From assembly GCF_024158915.1 (NCBI RefSeq), contig NZ_JAMZGF010000002.1:62001-126000 (forward strand): DNA of 64,000 nucleotides, in the 5' to 3' direction. Position numbers and translations under genes: made by a program. Shown piece after piece: positions 17,983 to 26,534 of the stretch. The notes below the pieces were generated by a model. That model saw nothing but the letters and a program-made list of their open reading frames with translations, was not told the origin of the DNA and did not search any database. The first letter of the stretch is position 1. Each line of letters starts with the position of its first letter. The stretch comes from Chryseobacterium sp. S0630. GTDB lineage: Bacteria; Bacteroidota; Bacteroidia; Flavobacteriales; Weeksellaceae.

Positions 17983-19473
17983 ATGGATAGTCCGGTTAGA
18001 ATTCCCTACGAAAGTTTTATTAAAATAGATAGAAAATCAGAGACTTCTATCTATCTGCAGATTGCCAATCAGCTGATCAATGCCATTCAGAGAGGGTTTC
18101 TTCCCTTTGGCACAAAGCTTCCAGGTACAAGAACTTTCAGTGAAATGCTTGAAATACATAGAAACACAGCAGTTGCGGTTTACGATGAACTGTCGGCCCA
18201 GGGCTGGACAGAGAGTTTTCCAAACAAAGGAACTTTTGTGATTGGAAAGGATCAGGAAAAACCTGTTAAATTGAACGATTTTAAGCAGAATAACCTTCAA
18301 AACTATCCTGTTTCCACTGGTTTTTCATTCAAAACATCCAATATTCTCGATAATCCTTTTGAGCACTCGAATTGTGAATATGTCTTTAATGATGGGGTAC
18401 CGGATATCCGCTTAACCCAAATCGGACAACATTCGCGGTTTTATAGTTCTATTCTGAAGCGTAAATCTAACCAAAAAGCTTTGGGACATTATAACCATGA
18501 CGGAAGTGAGTTTTTTAAAGAACATTTATCCCAATACCTGAATCTTTCCCGTGGACTTCCTATTTCCAAAAACAATCTGCTCATCACCCGAAGTACGGAA
18601 ATGAGTATTTATATTGTTTCCGAGATTCTTCTCTCAGCTGGTGATACTGTATTGGTAGGAGCATTGAGCTACTTCTCCGTCAATATGATCTTTATGAAAG
18701 CTGGTGTAGACATTGTTTCAATTCCCATTGATGAGGAGGGAATTATCGTAGAAAGCGTACGAGAAGCCTGTAAAAAGCAAAAAATACGGATGCTTTACCT
18801 GACACCTCATCACCACTATCCTACTACTGTTGCATTGAGTGCTCAGAGAAGATTTGAGCTATTGGAATTAGCGAATGAATATGGATTTATTATTCTGGAA
18901 GACGATTATGATTATGAATTTCATTATGATAAAAGTCCAATCCTTCCTTTGGCCAGTGCTGATACAAACGGAATGGTAATTTACATTGGTTCTTTCGGAA
19001 AATCCTTGGCTCCGGGATTCAGGACAGGTTTTATTGTTGCTCCGGAGAATCTGATGACAGAAATGCGTAAATATCTGGGAATTATTGACCGTCAGGGAGA
19101 TATTCTGATGGAAAGAGCGCTTGGAGAAATGATTGCAGAAGGGGAAATCAACCGTTATCTGAAGAAATCTTTAAAAGTTTATCAGGAAAGGCGCGATTAT
19201 TTTTCTTTGTTGTTGGAAGAGAATCTGGGTGATTATATTACTTTTCAGAAACCTTCCGGAGGGCTTGCCATATGGCTGGAATGGAATATTCCACTGAATC
19301 TGATGCAACTGAGCAGGAACTGTGCAAAGGAAAATCTTTTTATTCCTAAAACATTGTTGTATCAGAATAAAGGGCTTACGGCGATGCGCTTAGGATTCGG
19401 AGATCTTAATTTTGATGAGATGAATAAAGGGATTGAAGTGTTTTCAAAAAATGTGAAGGGATTGATTGGGTGA
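17983..19473 (+). CDS. MocR-type (GntR-aminotransferase fusion) transcriptional regulator
   Basis: A 496-residue protein. The N-terminal GntR winged helix (about residues 15-90; SIYLQIANQLINAIQRGFLPFGTKLPGTRTFSEML) is joined to a class I aminotransferase-like domain (about 130-490). The PLP site is visible as EDDYDYEFHYD and GSFGKSLAPGFRTG, with the Schiff-base lysine. MocR regulators sense PLP or amino compounds; PdxR is the best known. This one is divergent from the biotin operon, three of whose products or relatives are PLP enzymes or use amino intermediates. Control of the biotin genes is therefore a reasonable inference. Confidence 0.88.
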   Translation: MDSPVRIPYESFIKIDRKSETSIYLQIANQLINAIQRGFLPFGTKLPGTRTFSEMLEIHRNTAVAVYDELSAQGWTESFPNKGTFVIGKDQEKPVKLNDFKQNNLQNYPVSTGFSFKTSNILDNPFEHSNCEYVFNDGVPDIRLTQIGQHSRFYSSILKRKSNQKALGHYNHDGSEFFKEHLSQYLNLSRGLPISKNNLLITRSTEMSIYIVSEILLSAGDTVLVGALSYFSVNMIFMKAGVDIVSIPIDEEGIIVESVREACKKQKIRMLYLTPHHHYPTTVALSAQRRFELLELANEYGFIILEDDYDYEFHYDKSPILPLASADTNGMVIYIGSFGKSLAPGFRTGFIVAPENLMTEMRKYLGIIDRQGDILMERALGEMIAEGEINRYLKKSLKVYQERRDYFSLLLEENLGDYITFQKPSGGLAIWLEWNIPLNLMQLSRNCAKENLFIPKTLLYQNKGLTAMRLGFGDLNFDEMNKGIEVFSKNVKGLIG

Positions 19474-19505
19474 TGAAGTATCACACTAATTGAATAAATT
19501 ACGGT

Positions 19506-19687
19506 TTCTCTTGCTGAAAATCTTTGATTTTCTTGCGTCTTAAAAATGCATGAAGATTAAAAATCTTGCGCCTTTGCGATTTTCCAAAAAAAAGAGATTA
19601 TTTATTTTTTTGAACGCAAAGGCGCAAGTTAGATTATAATAGTTTGTTTTAAGGCGCGAAGATTTTATCTCTGATAAAATTTGATAC
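19506..19687. repeat. Dispersed palindromic repeat, family A, copy 2 (two partial units)
   Basis: CTTGCGCCTTTGCGATTTTCC (19564 onward) and AACGCAAAGGCGCAAG (19613 onward) face each other. They are flanked by TCTTGCTGAAAATC and by AAGGCGCGAAGATTTTATC, sequences found in the other family A copies. It appears to be two partial copies joined tail to tail. Confidence 0.7.
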
Positions 19688-19707
19688 TTGGATACATAAC
19701 ATAAGTA

Positions 19708-19865
19708 AAGAGGTTATTCAGAAGGGTCATTCTGAACACAGACTAAAGTCTGCGAACGTAGTTCATCAATGTCGTGAAGAGTCTCTCTTAACCTAAATTA
19801 TTAATGAGATTCTTCCTTCGTCAGAATGACAAAAGTCGGATTATTGCCCTTTGAGATAACCTTCT
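19708..19865. repeat. Dispersed repeat, family C
   Basis: Nested inverted repeats: outer AAGAGGTTATTCAGAAGGG and CCCTTTGAGATAACCTT (imperfect), inner GTCATTCTGA (19726-19735) and TCAGAATGAC (19821-19830). Together with family A copy 2 it fills the gap between the MocR gene and the PepSY gene; no coding frame is seen. Confidence 0.6.
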
Positions 19866-19869
19866 CTCT

Positions 19870-21060
19870 TTACTGATGATGAGTAGGAAAAACTACTTTG
19901 TTTTTCTTATGTTTTGGTTTCTTCTTTTTCTTGTTTAAGTAGATAATAAAACCGGTAATCGGGAGTGACAGTGCGATGATGGCGGCCAGAAAATAGATAA
20001 TTCTGGTGGTCAGTCCCAGGATGCTTCCGGTGTGAAGATCATAATTTCTTTCTCTTAATGCGGTTCCATATCCGATATTTTTGTTTTTATAAGATTGAGA
20101 TTTTAAAATATCTCCTGAATATTGATCAAAATTAAAATGTTCGTTTCTGTATTGCCTTCCGTCATAAGTCAGCTCAGCATAATAGGTTCCTTCTTCCGAT
20201 CTTGGAAAATTAACAAGTGCTGATTTTTTGTCTTTCAATCCTTTTTCCATGGTATTTCCAATGAGATTGAGAATATTTTCACGGTTTGAAAATTCTTCGG
20301 AAGGGATTGTACTTTTAGTTTTCTTTTCTATGGGAATATTTCCGTTCAATGTGTTCTTTACCCATATATCTACATCTTCAAAGCTCCATATCAATGCGGA
20401 ATAAGAGATTAAGAGTAAAGGAATGATGGCATAGAATCCCAACACATTATGAGCATCATAGTTAATCCTTTTCCAATTGGCAGATATTTTAATGAAAAAC
20501 ATTCCTTTCAGCATGGCTTTACTCATTTTTCGGGGATACCATATCACAAGCCCCGATAAAAGAATGATGGCAAATATCAATGTGGAATAACCGGTAATCG
20601 CTTTTCCGATTTTTTCGCCCAATAGAAGCCTTCGGTGAAGATCCAGTACAATTTCGAAGAAATCTTTTTTGGCATCTTCTACTTCCTGTACTTTTCCGGT
20701 GTAAGGATCTACGTAAATTCGATAATAATAAAGATAAGTTCCCCAATACGTCCATGCGTCGTTATCCATTTTTAAGGTACGGAATACATACGTTCGTGAG
20801 GGATCAGAAGGCATAACGACTCTTTTGACCTTTAAACCTTCAGGAAGTGCTTTTTCTGCTTTTTCCGTAAGTTCTGCCAATGAAAGTTTTTTTCTTCCAA
20901 TGTTTTCAACGTAATATCGGTTGGGGTGAACAATATGTTTTAATTCTTCTTCAAAAACCAGGATACATCCTGTAGCAGCCATGATAACAACTATAAGCCC
21001 GGACGTTAGTCCGAGCCATAGATGTAACTGATATGCAATTTTTCTAAACTTTAACTTCAT
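19870..21060 (-). CDS. PepSY-associated transmembrane protein, likely siderophore-iron reductase
   Basis: A 396-residue inner-membrane protein with four main hydrophobic segments: near residues 12-34, about 170-190, 205-225 and 355-380. The first segment starts YQLHLWLGLTSGLIVVIMAATG, the hallmark of the PepSY_TM (PiuB-like) family. These proteins are commonly paired with TonB-dependent siderophore receptors and some reduce ferric siderophores in the periplasm. It starts 2 bp after the receptor stop codon and is the last gene of the siderophore operon. The C-terminus is very basic (KKKKKPKHKKNK). Confidence 0.85.
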   Translation of the reverse strand: MKLKFRKIAYQLHLWLGLTSGLIVVIMAATGCILVFEEELKHIVHPNRYYVENIGRKKLSLAELTEKAEKALPEGLKVKRVVMPSDPSRTYVFRTLKMDNDAWTYWGTYLYYYRIYVDPYTGKVQEVEDAKKDFFEIVLDLHRRLLLGEKIGKAITGYSTLIFAIILLSGLVIWYPRKMSKAMLKGMFFIKISANWKRINYDAHNVLGFYAIIPLLLISYSALIWSFEDVDIWVKNTLNGNIPIEKKTKSTIPSEEFSNRENILNLIGNTMEKGLKDKKSALVNFPRSEEGTYYAELTYDGRQYRNEHFNFDQYSGDILKSQSYKNKNIGYGTALRERNYDLHTGSILGLTTRIIYFLAAIIALSLPITGFIIYLNKKKKKPKHKKNKVVFPTHHQ

Positions 21061-21062
21061 TC

Positions 21063-23504
21063 TTAAAATTTAAAGCTTACCTCAGCAACAAAATTACGAG
21101 GCATCTGAGCGACTACCACTCCCTGTCCTGCAAAATATTGTACATTACCCAGGTTATTCATTTTAAATCCTAATCTGTATCTTTCTTTTTCAAGGGAGAT
21201 AGAAGCATTGATCAAGGTGTAAGCAGGGAATGCAAACTGTCCGGTTTTCACTTTGTTTCCGGTAATCTGTTTTCCTACACGGTTGACCCCGAAACCTACT
21301 CCCAATCCCTGAAGTCCTTTGATAGGAAGGATATAACTGATCCAGGAATTGAATACATTGGCAGGACCTGCAGATTCCGGACGACGTCCTTCTACATCTG
21401 CATCTGCTTTTTCAAATCTGCTGTGGTTATAGGAATATCCGGCCATAATGTTTAATCCCTGAACCGGATTCATGATGGTTTCAATTTCAATCCCTTTACT
21501 TCTCTGTGTTCCATCCTGAACAACAATATTGTATTCTTTTCCGTCACGGATTACGCCGCTTCCTCTCTGGATATTATCCACAAGAATATCGTAGTATCCT
21601 ACGGTGAAATTAATTTTATTTCTCCAAAGATTTCCTTTGATTCCCACTTCCCACTGATTGGCCATCTGAGGTTTCATTTCTCCGCTAATGTCCGGTAGCT
21701 GCTGCGCAACAGGTGCTGTATAGCTGAAACCGTTCATATAGTTACCATAGGCAGATAACTGATCTTTAAGGATCTGGTATACGATTCCCACTTTTGGAGA
21801 CCACGCAGTCTGCTTAAAATCACCGGTACGTTTATTATCATTCAGATTAAGCTGTCCTTTACTTTCGTAATGATCCATACGTAAACTTACTAAAGTAATC
21901 AAACGGTCGGTAATATAGGTTACGTTTGAAATATACGCCCCATAAAGATTTGCTGCAGATGTATTTCTTACTAAAGGAGTCTTTTTTAGATCAATGGCAG
22001 CCTGAGTAATGGCCTGGATTTTCTGAAGAGCAAGATCTTTAGAAATATTCGGATATCCTTCTAAGCTTTGTCCGTTAACATTATCAAAGACTACAATTGG
22101 AGAATGGTTATTGTTGATCGTCTGATTCAAATAATCCAATCCGATCAATACTTTATTTTTAATTTTACCGATGTTAAATTGTCCATTGAAGTTCTGCTGA
22201 ATACTTGTAGAAGAAGCTTCTGAGTTCTGCCATTGTACGTTACGTTCCAGCATGGCATCACTTGTATTTCCTCTGATAAACTGATATTGATATAATCCTT
22301 CTGTTTTTCTGAAGTTTCTTGAAAGTAATGTCTGTGAAGTCCATTGATCTGAAATTTTGTAATTTGCTTCAGCTTTCACATTGATAGATGGCGCTTTTAA
22401 AGTCATATCATTGTTGGAATATGATCTTTTCCAGTCGAAGCCTAGTTCATCCGGATTGTGAGCAAAATAGGCTCTTGTTCTCGGAAGGAAAATAATCGGA
22501 GTATTTGTTCCTTCATAATTGTAAATCTGAGCTCCTAAGTTAAATTTCAATCTTTCATTAACCTGATAACTTACTGTAGGAGCTACAAAGAATGACTTCC
22601 TGAATTCAGAATCTCTGAATCCGTTCTGATACTGATAAGCAGCATTCAAACGGAATAACATATTTCTGGATTCTGTAATCGGTCCATAAACATCAGCGGT
22701 TACACGGTTCAGATTATAGCTTCCCATCAGATAAGAAGCCTCTCCTCCAAAATAATCTTTTGGTTTTTTAGTTACAGCATTAATCAAACCTCCAAAAGAA
22801 GTTACTGCACCTCCATACAATGTTCCTGAAGGACCTTTGATCACTTCAAGACGCTCTAGATCAGCAGGATCTATTTCTCCGTTGGTAGTTGCAGGCACTC
22901 CGTCTACCATGGATACTTTGGTAGGAAAACCTCTAAGGCTGTAATAGAAACTTCCGTCTCCGGAACCTCTTCCCGGACTTCCCTGCATTTTTACCATACC
23001 CGGAACGTTTTTCAATACTTCTGAAATATCGTAAGTAAGCTGTTCTTTCATGATCTGCTGGTTGATGCTTGTGTAAGCCTGTGGATTTTCAAGAACTTTC
23101 AAAGGCATTTTAGCCACTGAAGTACTGTCTTTATCCAAAAATTTATTTCTGCTCACTGCATATACAGTAATTCCTTCAATCACATTATTGTGTAAAGGAG
23201 CGTAGATCGCAGGAATTTCGTAGACATCTTTCTGAATGTGGATGGGTTCCCTCATCAGCTCGATGTCATTTAAAACCACCTGAAGTGTATATTCTCCAGG
23301 TGGCACATTTTCAAAGTAATATTCTCCTAAATTATTGGTTTTTGCCTGATAAGACGTGTTGACAAGTCTTAAAATAGCGTTTTTTACTGGTGCTTTTTCA
23401 GACAGCATGATTTTGCCATGAATTCTGTCGCCCTGCTGTGCAGAAAGCGAGTTTGAAGATAAAGCAAGACCAAGAAGTAATATAAGGGTTTTAGATGTTT
23501 TCAT
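21063..23504 (-). CDS. TonB-dependent siderophore receptor
   Basis: An 813-residue outer-membrane receptor. It has a signal peptide (residues 1-22, ending LSAQ), a carboxypeptidase-regulatory-like beta domain (about 27-105; GEYYFENVPPGEYTLQV), a plug domain (about 130-245; ISEVLKNVPGMVKMQG, SLRGFPTKVSMVDGVP, RLEVIKGPSGTLYGG) and a 22-strand-type barrel ending in FVAEVSFKF. The final Phe is typical for outer-membrane insertion. The gene overlaps the acyl-activating enzyme gene by 14 bp, so it belongs to the siderophore operon and presumably imports the product of that operon. Confidence 0.92.
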   Translation of the reverse strand: MKTSKTLILLLGLALSSNSLSAQQGDRIHGKIMLSEKAPVKNAILRLVNTSYQAKTNNLGEYYFENVPPGEYTLQVVLNDIELMREPIHIQKDVYEIPAIYAPLHNNVIEGITVYAVSRNKFLDKDSTSVAKMPLKVLENPQAYTSINQQIMKEQLTYDISEVLKNVPGMVKMQGSPGRGSGDGSFYYSLRGFPTKVSMVDGVPATTNGEIDPADLERLEVIKGPSGTLYGGAVTSFGGLINAVTKKPKDYFGGEASYLMGSYNLNRVTADVYGPITESRNMLFRLNAAYQYQNGFRDSEFRKSFFVAPTVSYQVNERLKFNLGAQIYNYEGTNTPIIFLPRTRAYFAHNPDELGFDWKRSYSNNDMTLKAPSINVKAEANYKISDQWTSQTLLSRNFRKTEGLYQYQFIRGNTSDAMLERNVQWQNSEASSTSIQQNFNGQFNIGKIKNKVLIGLDYLNQTINNNHSPIVVFDNVNGQSLEGYPNISKDLALQKIQAITQAAIDLKKTPLVRNTSAANLYGAYISNVTYITDRLITLVSLRMDHYESKGQLNLNDNKRTGDFKQTAWSPKVGIVYQILKDQLSAYGNYMNGFSYTAPVAQQLPDISGEMKPQMANQWEVGIKGNLWRNKINFTVGYYDILVDNIQRGSGVIRDGKEYNIVVQDGTQRSKGIEIETIMNPVQGLNIMAGYSYNHSRFEKADADVEGRRPESAGPANVFNSWISYILPIKGLQGLGVGFGVNRVGKQITGNKVKTGQFAFPAYTLINASISLEKERYRLGFKMNNLGNVQYFAGQGVVVAQMPRNFVAEVSFKF

Positions 23505-24879
23505 GCTGTAAGTTTTGTAACAGGGGATAGTTTATTTTACCGTTTTGTGATAATGGGAATGATTCTATACGTTCTGTGCGTACATATTGGGGATTAATAC
23601 GCAGTTTATTTTTAATGATTTCGGTGATGATCTGAGGATCTATTTCCGGATTGTCATACAATACCACGATCTTTTTATCATTGGCATTCAGACATACGAA
23701 AGTATTGCCCTGCATTTCATTTTTAAGAATGAATTCTACCTCATCGAGATTAAGACGTATTCCGAAAAGCTTCATGATACGCTTTATTCTACCTGTGATG
23801 TAATAAATTCCGTTTTCACCTTTTCTGGCGGTATCTCCGGTATGCAGTACGGAAGGCTGCTCATAGGTAGCAAGATCTTCCAGTTTATTGGCATAGCCTC
23901 CGAAAATACTGACATGAGAAAACAGCAATTCATCCGTTTCAGGATCAATTTTGAAGCTTCCTCTTTCTACCACATTTCCGATTGATGTTTCTTCTTCCAG
24001 CAATCCTTCTGTGGTAAGATAAGCCATTCTTCCTCCTGCTTCCGTCTGACCATATTGCGCAAAGAAATCTTTTTTAAATTCATGACAATAAGAGAAAATA
24101 GTTTTTCTCAGCTCAGCGTTGATTACTCCTCCGGTATGGGTAAAATACCTCAGACTTGGAGAATCTTTTCTGAAAAATCCTATTCTGTTCAGATTTTCAT
24201 AAAGAAAAGGAACTCCACCCAACGTACTGTAGCCATACTCCTCCATTTCATCCCAGAATGCTTTCTGCATAATGTCTTTATCTGTACACACAATTCTTCC
24301 GGCACGCATACAGTTGGTAGTGAAAATAGAGAATCCATATACGAAGTTGATCGGTACATTTAGAGGAACTACATCCGTTCCCTGAACCGGCATGTATTGA
24401 AGGATGCTCAATGCATTCTGATAAAGGCTTTCATCAGATAATTTAACAAGCTTTGGAACACCTGTTGTCCCTGAAGTACTCAAAAGGATTTTGATGTCAG
24501 GATGAATGGTAACTTCACTCTTATAATCATCCTTTGCAAAGATGCTGATGTTGTCTGAGAATGCTTTCAGAGTATATCCTTCAATGGCTTCTCTTTGGGG
24601 ATCAAAGATGTATTTCGGACGGTATTCCGCCTCAATACGTTCTTTGAATTCCTCATGCAGTTTCTGCCCCAGTACCGCAATGGTGTGTGCTGTTCCATAA
24701 AAATTGAGCAGCACTTCAATACTTGACAACTGATTGTCATTGTATAAAAAGAGCAGCCCTTTTTCTACGGGGTTTAAGCCTAAAGACCGGTACAGCGTTC
24801 CTACCGGTATTGTTGTACCGGTGGAAGCATCTGTAACCCCCAAGTTCTTATTGGCAATTACATTTTCTAAAATTTTCAT
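23491..24879 (-). CDS. Acyl/aryl-activating adenylation enzyme of the siderophore operon
   Basis: A 462-residue member of the ANL (acyl-CoA synthetase/adenylation) family. The AMP-binding loop is STSGTTGVPK (residues 134-143). It is followed by YGQTEAGG, TGDTARKGENGIYYITGRIKR and a C-terminal PLSQNGKINY with the catalytic lysine. It lies 4 bp after a gene for a carrier protein, so its natural job is probably to load an acid onto that carrier. The pair resembles AsbC/AsbD of petrobactin synthesis in role, but no dihydroxybenzoate-forming gene is in the window. The acid could be aromatic or a fatty or hydroxy acid. Confidence 0.85.
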   Translation of the reverse strand: MKILENVIANKNLGVTDASTGTTIPVGTLYRSLGLNPVEKGLLFLYNDNQLSSIEVLLNFYGTAHTIAVLGQKLHEEFKERIEAEYRPKYIFDPQREAIEGYTLKAFSDNISIFAKDDYKSEVTIHPDIKILLSTSGTTGVPKLVKLSDESLYQNALSILQYMPVQGTDVVPLNVPINFVYGFSIFTTNCMRAGRIVCTDKDIMQKAFWDEMEEYGYSTLGGVPFLYENLNRIGFFRKDSPSLRYFTHTGGVINAELRKTIFSYCHEFKKDFFAQYGQTEAGGRMAYLTTEGLLEEETSIGNVVERGSFKIDPETDELLFSHVSIFGGYANKLEDLATYEQPSVLHTGDTARKGENGIYYITGRIKRIMKLFGIRLNLDEVEFILKNEMQGNTFVCLNANDKKIVVLYDNPEIDPQIITEIIKNKLRINPQYVRTERIESFPLSQNGKINYPLLQNLQHENI

Positions 24880-24883
24880 ATGC

Positions 24884-25129
24884 TTAGTTTTCTACGAATA
24901 CATCGTATTTTTTCATTTTTTCGCGAATCTTTCCGACGGTTCCCATCTCCAGAATATCGTTAAAATCAAACTTGATCTGATAAAACTGTTCAAGCGCTTC
25001 TACGATAAGAAGGTGAGACATAGAATCCCATTCCGGGATTTCCTGATACGTTAGTTTTTCATCTACCAATTCTTTCTTTATTGCGATGGCAGAGGCGATA
25101 ATTTCATAAAATTCTTCTGTAGTGTTCAT
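24884..25129 (-). CDS. Acyl carrier protein of the siderophore operon
   Basis: An 81-residue acidic four-helix carrier protein. WDSMSHL contains the phosphopantetheine serine S36 in the D-S-M context. The length is normal for a free-standing ACP or aryl carrier protein. It starts 1 bp after the MATE gene stop and is followed 4 bp later by the adenylation enzyme, its likely partner. A carrier protein is unusual in an otherwise NRPS-independent siderophore operon and implies a thioester-bound building block. Confidence 0.9.
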   Translation of the reverse strand: MNTTEEFYEIIASAIAIKKELVDEKLTYQEIPEWDSMSHLLIVEALEQFYQIKFDFNDILEMGTVGKIREKMKKYDVFVEN

Positions 25130-25130
25130 T

Positions 25131-26534
25131 TTAAATTTTTATAGTTTTCCATTTTCCATTTTTAAAAATCATGAGGAATAGCACAGCCAAAACAATTTCC
25201 GAAGAAACGATAGCAGTAAATATTCCTCTCAGTTCCCACTGAAACCTTACTCCTAAGAGATAAGCCAGCGGAAGCTGAATCACATAAAACATGACGAGGT
25301 ACAGCAGTGTAACCTGCAGAATGTTTCCCGCCGCATTCAGAGCGCGGCTGATCACCATGGTGAAACCTAAAAGCAGATAAGCCATAGAAACCACATGGAT
25401 GTATTGAACCGCATATCTGGCAACTTCCGGTTCTGTCGTGAAAAATTCCACTACATATTCCGCTGCAATCTGCCAGAATAAGGCTACAAGTACCAGATAC
25501 GTCATATTGATCGTTCCGGCTCTCCAGACAGTTTTTTCAGCCCGCTCAGGTTCTCCGGCACCCAGATTCTGACCAGTAAGAACTCCCGCAGCATTTCCTA
25601 TTCCCCAGGCAGGCATCGTTGCTACCGAAGCAATACGCTGGGCAATAATATATCCTGCAAGCGCAGTGGTTCCGAAAGTGGAGATAATCTTCACCATAAT
25701 CAGCCAGCTGGATGTAGGAATGATATACTGAACCAATCCTCCAAAGGCAATTTTCAGAATCTTCTGCAGCAATGGAATATCAAGCTGTAAAGGAACTCGG
25801 ATGATGATACTGGTTTTTCCGGACATCAACACGAAGGCTTGATATAAAACCCCTAATAGCCTTGATAAAACCGTAGCATAAGCCAATCCCATCAATCCAA
25901 AAGCAGGAATAAATCCTAATCCGAAAACAAGGATCACTGCAAAGATGATATTGGAAATATGGCAGATCCAAAGTGATTTCATAGCAATATCAGCGTCACC
26001 AGCCCCTCTGAAAAGTCCATTCACAGACAAGCGCAGAATCACAAGCCCGATACTCAGGAAGACCAGTCTAGAGAAAGAAACGCCTTCGGTCACCGTACTG
26101 GCATTGATTCCCAGAAAACCAACGATTTCTGATGCGAAAAAGCAAGAAACTCCACCAATAAGCACTGCAAAAAACAGAGCCAGCAAGATGATGTATTGGG
26201 CTGTTCTGCCCATTCCCTCTTTATCTTTCTCGCCTGCTCTTCTGGCAGTAAGGGTTGCTGCTGCAATTCCCAAACCTACTGCAATGGCATAAGCAAAATT
26301 GATATAGTTATCTGTAATTCCCACAAGACCAAGAACCTTGTCTCCTAATTTTGCGATAATCAATAGATTGACACTCACAAAAACAGATTCCATGACAAGT
26401 TCCATCACCATGGGAATGGCAAGACTAAAGATGGAACGGTTGATACTTCCGGAAGTCAGTTCAACTTTTTTTCCAGCTATGGCTCCATACGTAAAAACCG
26501 CTCCTTCTTTTAGTATATGCAGGAATTTCCTCAT
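25131..26534 (-). CDS. MATE family efflux transporter, candidate siderophore exporter
   Basis: A 467-residue membrane protein with about twelve hydrophobic helices. PMVMELVMESVFVSVNLLIIAKLGDKVLGLVG near the N-terminus and its counterpart PTSSWLIMVKIISTFGTTALAGYIIAQRI mark the two MATE halves. Its ATG overlaps the stop of the IucA/IucC gene (ATGA) and the ACP gene follows after 1 bp. It is therefore locked into the siderophore operon and probably exports the finished siderophore. Substrate assigned from context only. Confidence 0.85.
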   Translation of the reverse strand: MRKFLHILKEGAVFTYGAIAGKKVELTSGSINRSIFSLAIPMVMELVMESVFVSVNLLIIAKLGDKVLGLVGITDNYINFAYAIAVGLGIAAATLTARRAGEKDKEGMGRTAQYIILLALFFAVLIGGVSCFFASEIVGFLGINASTVTEGVSFSRLVFLSIGLVILRLSVNGLFRGAGDADIAMKSLWICHISNIIFAVILVFGLGFIPAFGLMGLAYATVLSRLLGVLYQAFVLMSGKTSIIIRVPLQLDIPLLQKILKIAFGGLVQYIIPTSSWLIMVKIISTFGTTALAGYIIAQRIASVATMPAWGIGNAAGVLTGQNLGAGEPERAEKTVWRAGTINMTYLVLVALFWQIAAEYVVEFFTTEPEVARYAVQYIHVVSMAYLLLGFTMVISRALNAAGNILQVTLLYLVMFYVIQLPLAYLLGVRFQWELRGIFTAIVSSEIVLAVLFLMIFKNGKWKTIKI

